Shown piece after piece: positions 1-5,278 of a stretch of DNA of 5,316 bases; the stretch's first letter is position 1, and each line of letters starts with the position of its first letter. The stretch is from Treponema sp. GTDB taxonomy: Bacteria; Spirochaetota; Spirochaetia; Treponematales; Breznakiellaceae. Location of the stretch: the NCBI GenBank assembly GCA_031290325.1, contig JAITNU010000138.1:1-5316 (forward strand). Direction: 5' to 3'. The position numbers and the translations under genes were made by a program. The notes under the pieces are model-generated. The model saw nothing but the letters and a program-made list of their open reading frames with translations, ran no database searches and was not told where the DNA came from.

Positions 1-192
1 CTTTTCAGCCCGGAACAGCCCATTGACCACCCTGCAGCCGATACACTTTCACAATATAATGACGATGCTAAATTGCTCATCTCAAAGTCTTATACAGACC
101 TGACAAGGGTTTTAGACACAATGCTTACAAAATATAAAAAAGGCAATAACCCAAAACCCTCAGCAATGGGAAGCGGGCAGGTATTGACCTAA
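1..192 (+). CDS. 3' end of an unrecognised protein (partial)
   Basis: The frame starting at base 1 stays open until TAA at 190-192 and gives the last 63 residues of a protein whose start lies outside the window. I do not recognise it. The tail is hydrophilic: a proline- and aspartate-containing segment (PEQPIDHPAAD), then a probable amphipathic helix (about residues 22-47 of the fragment, including DLTRVLDTMLTKYKKG), then a low-complexity end rich in N, P, G and S. No membrane segment or catalytic motif is visible. Base composition is clearly more AT-rich than the genes downstream. The final codons (gta ttg acc taa) contain the -35 box of the following promoter, so this gene and the rfu promoter physically overlap. 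A functional link to riboflavin uptake cannot be claimed. No hairpin terminator is visible between its stop and the next promoter, so some read-through into the riboswitch leader is possible. Confidence 0.7.
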   Translation, partial: LFSPEQPIDHPAADTLSQYNDDAKLLISKSYTDLTRVLDTMLTKYKKGNNPKPSAMGSGQVLT

Positions 193-212
193 CATCCTAA
201 AGGGAGTATATT
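184..212 (+). promoter_or_regulatory. Sigma-70-type promoter of the rfu operon
   Basis: The -35 box TTGACC (184-189, five of six consensus bases) is followed by exactly 17 bases and the -10 box TATATT (207-212, five of six). A start about 6-8 bases downstream falls near 218-221, immediately before the first strand of the FMN aptamer, which fits a dedicated riboswitch-operon promoter. The -35 box lies inside the last codons and the -10 just after the stop of the upstream gene. This is a sequence match only; the start site is inferred. Confidence 0.72.
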
Positions 213-221
213 ACAGGTAAA

Positions 222-357
222 GATTTTCAGGGTCGGGTGCGTGTGATACAAATCCCAACCGGCGGTATAGCCCGCGACTTTAGGCCCTCACAAGGAGGCC
301 CTAAACTGAACCGGTGTAATTCCGGTGCCGACGGTATAGTCCGGATGGAAGAAAATT
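222..357 (+). promoter_or_regulatory. FMN riboswitch aptamer (RFN element)
   Basis: The conserved RFN signature is present in order: GGGTG (235-239), CCCAACCGGCGGTA (254-267), CCCGCGA (270-276), CCGGTGTAATTCCGG (311-325), then GCCGACGGTATAGTCCGGATG (split across 327-347) and GGAAGA. The closing helix P1 pairs GATTTTC (222-228) with GAAAATT (351-357). P4 is a long hairpin made from TTTAGGCCCTC (about 279-289) and GGAGGCCCTAAA (about 295-306). P5 is CCGG/CCGG around 311-325, and P6 is GAC/GTC around 330-341. The aptamer binds flavin mononucleotide and normally represses riboflavin synthesis or transport genes when FMN is plentiful. Here it precedes only transport genes. P2 is longer than in typical members because extra bases lie between GGGTG and CCC. 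The call as RFN rather than a cobalamin or TPP element is firm from the GGCGGTA and TCCGGATG blocks. Confidence 0.95.
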
Positions 358-419
358 GAGCTTTCGCGGGTTCTTATGTAAATCGTTAGTACCGGAAGTT
401 TGGACTCTCCCATGTATGA

Positions 420-447
420 CCCTGGATAATCTATCCGGGGCTTTTTT
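420..447 (+). terminator. Rho-independent terminator of the riboswitch expression platform
   Basis: Bases 420-428 (CCCTGGATA) pair with 432-440 (TATCCGGGG) to give a nine-base-pair stem with one U-G wobble and the three-base loop ATC, followed by C and six Ts (442-447). It lies 62 bases after the aptamer and ends 32 bases before the rfuA ATG. The ribosome binding site lies beyond it, so it can abort transcription of the whole operon. By analogy with other FMN switches, bound FMN should favour this hairpin. Two aptamer segments (226-235 and 340-348) are complementary to its 5' and 3' arms and may form the alternative antiterminator. Confidence 0.88.
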
Positions 448-468
448 GTTCCCGGAATACATAAGAAC

Positions 469-473
469 GGGAG
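469..473 (+). promoter_or_regulatory. Shine-Dalgarno of rfuA
   Basis: GGGAG lies six bases before the ATG at 480, and no comparable site precedes the next in-frame ATG (489), so it fixes the start at 480. It directly abuts the 3' arm (458-468) of an 11-bp inverted repeat whose 5' arm is 370-380. If that long-range helix forms in read-through transcripts, it would sit right against this site and could influence ribosome access. Confidence 0.7.
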
Positions 474-479
474 CTTTGT

Positions 480-1514
480 ATGAAACAGATGAGGGAACGG
501 TGTTGGCCGTTCAGGGCAGTGTGTATCGGTATGATCTGCGTCCTGGGGGGCTTTGCCTTTGCAGGCGGGGAGCGGCAGAAGGTCCCGGTGGATAGGGCAG
601 CAACCACCGCTATTGCCGTGTTCATTCCCGGGGTCATGTCGGGAAGTCCTATCTATGATATGCTGGCCGCCGGAGTGCGCCAGGCGGCGGCGGAAAAATC
701 TGGCGTGGAAGTTACGGTCATTGAGGGCGGTTTTAACCAGGCTGAGTGGGAGCCTCGGATCACCACCCTTGCCGCGTCAGGGCAGTACGATCTTATCGTG
801 TCCTCCAACCCCTCGCTGCCGGCCATCGCCTCCGCCGTATCCGCCAAATTCCCGCAACAACAGTTCCTCCTCCTCGACGGTGAGCTTGCCGGGAATCCCC
901 GGATCTACACTATGCGCTATAACCAGCGGGAACAGGCGTACATGGCGGGACATATTGCAGCCCTGGTTGCCCAGGATACCCCCCGCATCGGCCTGGTGGC
1001 AGGTCAGGAATACCCCGCCATGAATGGCGTGATCCTGCCGGGCTACCTTGCAGGCGCCCGTGAGGTGAACCCGGATATGACCGTGGATTTCCGGGTGGTG
1101 GGGAATTGGTTTGACGCAGGCAAAGGGGCGGAACTTGCTGCGGCCATGATACGGGACGGCGCAGGGGTGATCCTCTGTATTGCCGGTGGCGCCAACGAAG
1201 GGGTGGTCCAGGCCGCTGCCGAAGCGGGGGCCAAGGTGGTTTGGTTCGATATTAATGGCTATGGGATACGTCCCGGTACGGTGGTGGGAAGTTCCATTCT
1301 GCACCAGGACAAGGCGGCTTATGAAAAGACAAAAGCCTTTCTGGAGGGGAGACTGCCCTTTGGCCAGGCGGATATTGCAGGAGTCGCCGCAGGGTATGTT
1401 GATTTTGTGGAGGATGATCCTGATTATCGTGCTTCTGTAAGCCCTGGGGCCAGGGAAAAACAGGCGGCCTTAACCGCTCGACTCCGTTCCGGGGCCTTGG
1501 ATTTAGGTGAATAG
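480..1514 (+). CDS. rfuA: RfuA: riboflavin-binding protein of ABC importer (BMP family)
   Basis: This 344-residue protein is the substrate-binding component, expected to capture riboflavin in the periplasm and deliver it to RfuC/RfuD. It has a basic N-terminus, a hydrophobic core (about 13-27) and a signal-peptidase I-like site AFA|GG near residue 28. The mature part has the BMP (basic membrane protein, type I periplasmic binding) fold pattern: first strand AIAVFIPG (44-51), YDLIVSS (103-109), FPQQQFLLLDG (124-134), the family-typical REQAYMAGHIAAL (150-162), RIGLVAG (169-175), the GNWFDAGKGAELA region (208-220) and VVWFDINGYG (253-262). Length is normal for the family. The start at 480 has a good GGGAG site. 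The FMN riboswitch upstream supports riboflavin as ligand; without it a purine nucleoside-binding role would be equally plausible. Odd point: treponemal RfuA is known as a lipoprotein, but there is no cysteine at or near the cleavage site here (Cys8, 15 and 20 lie before or inside the hydrophobic core), so it appears soluble rather than lipid-anchored. Confidence 0.88.
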   Translation: MKQMRERCWPFRAVCIGMICVLGGFAFAGGERQKVPVDRAATTAIAVFIPGVMSGSPIYDMLAAGVRQAAAEKSGVEVTVIEGGFNQAEWEPRITTLAASGQYDLIVSSNPSLPAIASAVSAKFPQQQFLLLDGELAGNPRIYTMRYNQREQAYMAGHIAALVAQDTPRIGLVAGQEYPAMNGVILPGYLAGAREVNPDMTVDFRVVGNWFDAGKGAELAAAMIRDGAGVILCIAGGANEGVVQAAAEAGAKVVWFDINGYGIRPGTVVGSSILHQDKAAYEKTKAFLEGRLPFGQADIAGVAAGYVDFVEDDPDYRASVSPGAREKQAALTARLRSGALDLGE

Positions 1515-1520
1515 CCGCTG

Positions 1521-3098
1521 ATGATAACCTTGAGGGGCATACGGAAGTATTTCCCTGGGAACGGCGTGTATGCCCTGGAGCAGGGGGATTTTGAACTTCA
1601 CCCCGGGGAGATCCACGCCTTGCTGGGAGAAAACGGGGCGGGAAAATCCACCCTCATGCACATTATGGCAGGCTATGTTGTACCTACTGCAGGGCAGGTA
1701 CTGGTTGACCAGCGGGAACGCCGCTTTGCCGCACCGGCAGATGCACTCATCGCCGGGATCGGCATGGTCCGCCAGCATCCGAATCTAACCCCAGGCTTCA
1801 AAGTCTGGGAAGACTGTATTCTCGGGGCGGAGCCTGGTTCACGTCTGCTCCTGCACCCCCGGCTTGCCCGGAACCGGGTCCGTGCCCTTTCGGAACGCTG
1901 GGGCTTCAATCTATCCGTGGACTATGATACGGGGTCCCTCACCGTAAGTCAGCGTCAGAAGGCTGCGGTACTTGCCCTGCTCTTCAGGAACACCCGGTAC
2001 CTCATCTTCGATGAGCCGACCGCAGTCCTGACCCCCGGTGAAACCGAGGGACTCTTTGGCCTCTTCAAAATGCTCAAGGCTGAAGGCAAAGGGGTGGTTC
2101 TCATCTCCCATAAACTGGAGGAAACCCTGGCCCTTGCGGACCGGGTCACGGTGTTGCGGAAAGGAAGCACCGTAGCAGCGCGGCCTGCAGATTCCCTGAA
2201 CGGTGAAGCCGTGCGGGACCTCATGTTCGGGATAGACGAACCTGCGGGGATGCCCCCTGATCTGAGGAGCGGGAGGCCGGATACAGGTCTGCAGTTCAGG
2301 GCACAGAAACCCAATCCCGTATTGGTGAACGCGGTGTTCTCGATTCGGAACCTCTCGGTGGAACTGCCGGGGAAGCCCTTTGTACGGGGGATCGATCTCG
2401 AACTCTTTCCCGGCACGATTATGGGTATTGCCGGGGTCCGGGACAGCGGCCTTGAAACCCTGGAACACGCGGTTACGGGGTTCCTGCGGCCCTCTGCGGG
2501 AAGCATCTTCCTGAATGGCCAGAATCTGACCGGAAAAGGGATCAGGGCATTCCGTGAGTCAGGCGGGGCCTACCTCAGCGCCGACAGAACTGGCAATGCC
2601 CTGGCAGTTTCCCTGCCCCTCCGGGACAGCATCATCATCCACCAGCACTCCCGGAAGGGACTTCTGGGGAAGCTTGGCATCATGGATCGCCGCCTTCTGG
2701 ATGCCCACATCAGCCTCGTCATGGAGCAGGCCGGGGTTTCCCGTTCTCCCCAGGCGCGGGGAGATTCATTTTCCGGTGGCATGCTCCAGCGCATTATCCT
2801 GGCCCGGGAATTTGCGGAAAACGCCGCTCTCCTGGTATTGGCGGAACCAGGCTGGGGCCTGGACCGGCTGGGCCGGGACCGGCTCGCCGGAAAGCTGCGC
2901 GCTTACGTCAACGGGGGGAGGTCGGTACTCCTCTTTTCCACTGATGTGGATGAACTAGTATCGGTTTCTGATGAAATTCTGGTCCTTCGGAACGGGACCT
3001 TTTCCGCCCGTATTCCCCTCAATGCCTCCCGGAACGCTGCGAGCATCAAGGACTATAAGGAACGCATAGGGCAGGCAATGATTGGGAGTGAGGAATGA
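1521..3098 (+). CDS. rfuB: RfuB: double-domain ABC transporter ATPase for riboflavin
   Basis: This 525-residue cytoplasmic ATPase has two fused nucleotide-binding domains, the architecture used with BMP-type binding proteins and with ribose-type importers. The N-domain has Walker A GENGAGKS (36-43), Q-loop Gln85, a signature-position motif LTVSQRQ (140-146) in place of LSGGQ, Walker B YLIFDEP (160-166) and switch His197. The C-domain (from about 270) has a degenerate P-loop GVRDSGLET (305-313) lacking the GK[ST] core, a good signature SFSGGMLQR (416-424), a Walker B with Ala at the Asp position (LLVLAEP, 437-443) and Thr474 where the switch His is expected. Thus one composite site (N-domain Walker A/B with the C-domain signature) should hydrolyse ATP and the other is probably only structural, as is common in this family. 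The ATG lies six bases after the rfuA stop, with AGGTGA (1505-1510) inside the end of rfuA as ribosome binding site. Substrate assignment rests on the riboswitch and neighbours, because the ATPase itself carries no substrate signature. Confidence 0.9.
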   Translation: MITLRGIRKYFPGNGVYALEQGDFELHPGEIHALLGENGAGKSTLMHIMAGYVVPTAGQVLVDQRERRFAAPADALIAGIGMVRQHPNLTPGFKVWEDCILGAEPGSRLLLHPRLARNRVRALSERWGFNLSVDYDTGSLTVSQRQKAAVLALLFRNTRYLIFDEPTAVLTPGETEGLFGLFKMLKAEGKGVVLISHKLEETLALADRVTVLRKGSTVAARPADSLNGEAVRDLMFGIDEPAGMPPDLRSGRPDTGLQFRAQKPNPVLVNAVFSIRNLSVELPGKPFVRGIDLELFPGTIMGIAGVRDSGLETLEHAVTGFLRPSAGSIFLNGQNLTGKGIRAFRESGGAYLSADRTGNALAVSLPLRDSIIIHQHSRKGLLGKLGIMDRRLLDAHISLVMEQAGVSRSPQARGDSFSGGMLQRIILAREFAENAALLVLAEPGWGLDRLGRDRLAGKLRAYVNGGRSVLLFSTDVDELVSVSDEILVLRNGTFSARIPLNASRNAASIKDYKERIGQAMIGSEE

Positions 3099-4231
3099 AG
3101 CATAAGAAGCGTTGGCATACCATGAAGGTACTTACTATTATCTCAGGACCTGTTTTCGGAGCGGTCATTACGGTGGGCACGGCGATTCTTTTGACCATGA
3201 TCCTCATCGTGGTGAATGCGCCGGTTCCGGTAAAAACCATCCGGGCCTTTTTCATTGGTCCCTGGAGTAGTCCCTGGTTTCTGGGGAATACTCTGGACAG
3301 TATCGGCCTGCTCCTGACCGCGTCTCTGGGGGTGGTCATCGCCTTTCGGGGGGGATGTTTCAATCTGGGCGGGGAAGGTCAGATATACCTGGGGGGCCTG
3401 GCCGCGTCGGTGGTACTGCTCTGGGGACCAAAGGGGGGCGCTGTCGGGATCCTCGGTGTTGCAGGGCTTGCGGCCCTCTGCACCGGAGGCGCCCTGGGAG
3501 CCTTGACGGGGATCCTCAAGAAGTGGTCCGGGGCGAATGAGATCATCACCTCTTTTCTCCTCTCCGCAGCCTTGTCTCCCCTGGCGGACTATCTCATCTC
3601 AGGTCCCCTCCGGGACCATTCGGGGAATCTTTTGGCCATGGCCCCTTTTCCCCAGCTCCTCCCCCGGCTCTTGCCGCCGTCGAACCTTTCCATCTCCTTC
3701 CTGTTCGCCCTGGTCTTAGTAGCCGGAGGATACCTCTTTATCAACCGGACCCTATGGGGATACCGGTTCAGAATCGCCGGTGCAGCCCCGGCCTTTGCCC
3801 GTTATGGGGGTATCGATCCTGCAGGCTGCTGGGTTCCGGCCCTTACCGCATCAGGGGCCTTGGGGGGCCTGGCGGGGTTCTTTGCCGTGGCCGGTACGTA
3901 CGGACGCTGCCATCTCGGCTTTCCCGGAGGACTTGGCTGGAACGCCATTGCCGTGGCCCTCATTGCCCGGAACCGGCCCCTGGCCCTGTTCCCGGCGGCC
4001 CTGGTCTACGGCGCACTCAAGGCAGGCTCCGATTCAGCCCTCCTTGGCACAGGACTGAACTTTGAAACCTCAGCGTTTATACAAGCGGTGGTGCTCATAC
4101 TGGCAACGGTGAATTTCGCAGGCCCCCTGATGCTGAAGCCCTGGGGTATCCGCCGCCGGAAAGGACGGATTCAGGCAGAACATTCCAGAGGAGCGAACAC
4201 CGGAGACAAGCCCATGAAGGTACAGGTATGA
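3095..4231 (+). CDS. rfuC: RfuC: riboflavin ABC transporter permease
   Basis: This 378-residue integral membrane protein of the BPD_transp_2 (LivHM/RbsC-like) superfamily is one half of the transport channel. A basic N-terminus is followed by a long hydrophobic helix (about 12-40), a second near 67-84, and then several more up to about residue 340; I estimate eight to ten in all. The motif GGCFNLGGEGQ (86-96) matches the FNIGxEGQ motif of permeases paired with BMP binding proteins. NEIITS (148-153) and the GYRFRIAGAAPAFARYGGID stretch correspond to the conserved cytoplasmic loop that contacts the ATPase. The last 30 or so residues are a charged hydrophilic tail. The ATG overlaps the rfuB stop by four bases (ATGA), with GGGAG (3084-3088) at good spacing, so translation is probably coupled to rfuB. 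A later ATG at codon 10 (3122) has no good ribosome binding site. RfuC is the larger of the two permeases, as usual for this pair. Confidence 0.88.
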   Translation: MKHKKRWHTMKVLTIISGPVFGAVITVGTAILLTMILIVVNAPVPVKTIRAFFIGPWSSPWFLGNTLDSIGLLLTASLGVVIAFRGGCFNLGGEGQIYLGGLAASVVLLWGPKGGAVGILGVAGLAALCTGGALGALTGILKKWSGANEIITSFLLSAALSPLADYLISGPLRDHSGNLLAMAPFPQLLPRLLPPSNLSISFLFALVLVAGGYLFINRTLWGYRFRIAGAAPAFARYGGIDPAGCWVPALTASGALGGLAGFFAVAGTYGRCHLGFPGGLGWNAIAVALIARNRPLALFPAALVYGALKAGSDSALLGTGLNFETSAFIQAVVLILATVNFAGPLMLKPWGIRRRKGRIQAEHSRGANTGDKPMKVQV

Positions 4232-5112
4232 TCCAGGACCTTTTGACCGCCGCCGCTCCCCTCATGCTGGCATCTCTGGGGGCGCTCTTTACAGAACTAG
4301 CCGGGACCCTGGGGGTATTCATCGAGGGCTTTATGACCCTGGGATCCTTCTTTGCCTGGATTATCGCCGCCCGAACCGGCTCGGTTTTCTGGGGCTGTGG
4401 TATCACCGCCCTGTGCGCGGCCCTTACCGGCTGGACCTTGGCCCGTTTTGTCCGGCGCACCGGGGCAAATCCCTTTATCACAGGACTCGCCCTCAATCTC
4501 GCTGCCGGGGGTATCACCGATTCCCTTTCAACTGCTTGGTTCGGGACCAAGGGGGTTTTACGGAATCCCGGCATGACCCTACCTGGCCCGCTGCACTTTC
4601 CCCTGATTGAAGGGATACCCGTGGTGGGGACTATCCTTTCAGGGCGCAGTCCCTTTGTCTACACTGCCTGGGTCTGTACCATAATCGGGGCCTTCATCAT
4701 CGGAAGAACCCGCCTGGGCCTGCGCCTGCGGGCAACCGGGCTTTCCCCAGCGGCTGCGGCAGAACGGGGCATCCATCCCGGCTGGTACCGGGAAGGCGCC
4801 TGGGCCATCGCCGCTTTGCTCGCCGCCTTAGCCGGTGCAGCCCTGACCTTCAGGGTAGGAGCCTATACCCCCGGCGGGGTAGCAGGCCGGGGCTGGATAG
4901 CCCTCGCCGCAGTGTACCTGGGTTTCCGCCGGGTATGGGGCAGCGCCGCCGCCGCGCTGGTATTTACCCTGGCCGAACATATCGGCTTGGGTCTCCAGGG
5001 ACTGGGTGCGCTTCCTGCCACAGCACTCCTGGGCATCCCCTCAGCCTTAGCGCTGATATTGTACACTCTGTCCCATTATGTCGAAAAAAAGCGTTCGATC
5101 ACCGGTAGATGA
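4228..5112 (+). CDS. rfuD: RfuD: riboflavin ABC transporter permease
   Basis: This 294-residue membrane protein of the BPD_transp_2 superfamily is the second half of the channel with RfuC. Its N-terminus carries the typical short-permease pattern (TELAGTLGVFIEGFMTLGSF, residues 22-41, against the usual ERAGVxNIGLEGMM). It is followed by GANPFITGLALNL (79-91) and the ATPase-contacting loop LGLRLRATGLSPAAAAERGI (163-182). I see about seven to eight hydrophobic segments and a basic C-terminus (EKKRSITGR). The ATG overlaps the rfuC stop by four bases (ATGA), with GAAGG (4216-4220) seven bases upstream, so coupled translation is likely. Position 30-31 reads VF where NI is common in the family; this is a conservative hydrophobic variation. 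It is the last clear gene of the operon; a doubtful small frame overlaps its end. Confidence 0.88.
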   Translation: MIQDLLTAAAPLMLASLGALFTELAGTLGVFIEGFMTLGSFFAWIIAARTGSVFWGCGITALCAALTGWTLARFVRRTGANPFITGLALNLAAGGITDSLSTAWFGTKGVLRNPGMTLPGPLHFPLIEGIPVVGTILSGRSPFVYTAWVCTIIGAFIIGRTRLGLRLRATGLSPAAAAERGIHPGWYREGAWAIAALLAALAGAALTFRVGAYTPGGVAGRGWIALAAVYLGFRRVWGSAAAALVFTLAEHIGLGLQGLGALPATALLGIPSALALILYTLSHYVEKKRSITGR

Positions 5113-5266
5113 ACGGTTCCCGTGGTTCCTGTACCGACACATCCTGACAGACAAGGTCCTGTACATTGAGGATACGGAAACTTTTTTCCTGCACCGGCGG
5201 CAGTCCCAGAAGATAAATTTTTATTTTTTTATTTTTTTCCGTATTTCTATAGACAAAGAAAAATAA
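5078..5266 (+). CDS. Doubtful small ORF overlapping the 3' end of rfuD
   Basis: An ATG at 5078, inside rfuD in another frame, opens a 62-codon frame ending at TAA 5264-5266. The first 45 codons past the overlap keep a fairly GC-rich third position similar to the rfu genes and encode a protein-like stretch (FLYRHILTDKVLYIEDTETFFLHRRQ). The last 18 codons are T-tract-derived Phe, Ile and Tyr and run into the promoter region. There is no Shine-Dalgarno before the ATG, so translation would depend on coupling to rfuD. It may be a decayed gene remnant or chance; I do not recognise it. Confidence 0.2.
   Translation: MSKKSVRSPVDERFPWFLYRHILTDKVLYIEDTETFFLHRRQSQKINFYFFIFFRISIDKEK
5172..5244 (+). repeat. 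9-bp perfect inverted repeat flanking T-tracts after rfuD
   Basis: ATACGGAAA (5172-5180) and TTTCCGTAT (5236-5244) are exact inverted copies, extendable by two G-U pairs outward. They enclose 55 bases that contain a small hairpin CTGC/GCAG (about 5189-5203) and T-runs at 5218-5222, 5224-5230 and 5232-5238. It could act as part of the operon 3' end, but the arrangement is not a classical compact terminator because the strong T-runs do not directly follow a GC-rich stem. Confidence 0.4.
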
Positions 5267-5278
5267 ATGTGCTATATA
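5250..5278 (+). promoter_or_regulatory. Extended -10 promoter for a gene beyond the window
   Basis: TAGACA (5250-5255, five of six of the -35 consensus), a 17-base spacer and TATATA (5273-5278), preceded by TGC (5270-5272) as an extended -10, make a good sigma-70-type promoter. The A/T-tracts at 5216-5238 just upstream could act as an UP element. No start codon with a ribosome binding site follows within the remaining 38 bases, so the gene served lies outside the window. Confidence 0.55.

Noticed and set aside
222..357. Cobalamin or TPP riboswitch as the identity of the leader RNA
   Set aside because: The ACCGGCGGTA, GCCGACGGTATAGTC and CCGGATGGAAGA blocks and the six-helix order are specific to the FMN (RFN) element; B12-box and thi-box motifs are absent.
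356..595. Plus-strand open frame spanning the riboswitch terminator and the start of rfuA
   Set aside because: It crosses the aptamer end and terminator, has no ribosome binding site and its product resembles nothing; rfuA in the other frame is clear.
777..1304. Long open frame on the minus strand inside rfuA (175 codons)
   Set aside because: It lies opposite a well-supported gene, its translation has no recognisable domain and looks like the antisense of GC-rich codons, with no ribosome binding site.
1911..2506. Two overlapping minus-strand open frames of about 185 codons inside rfuB
   Set aside because: They are complementary to conserved ABC ATPase coding sequence and arise from GC-rich codon bias; translations are not protein-like.
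4095..4574. Minus-strand open frame of 159 codons across the rfuC/rfuD junction
   Set aside because: It is antisense to two well-supported permease genes, is rich in Pro, Arg and Ala in the way of a GC-rich shadow frame, and has no supporting signals.
480..5112. Purine nucleoside or sugar ABC importer
   Set aside because: Protein families are compatible, but the FMN riboswitch immediately upstream and the match to the rfuABCD order make riboflavin far more likely. It remains the main alternative if the binding protein proves otherwise.
5189..5203. CTGC/GCAG hairpin as an intrinsic terminator of the operon
   Set aside because: The stem has only four pairs and the T-run begins 15 bases later, so it does not meet the usual form of a Rho-independent terminator.
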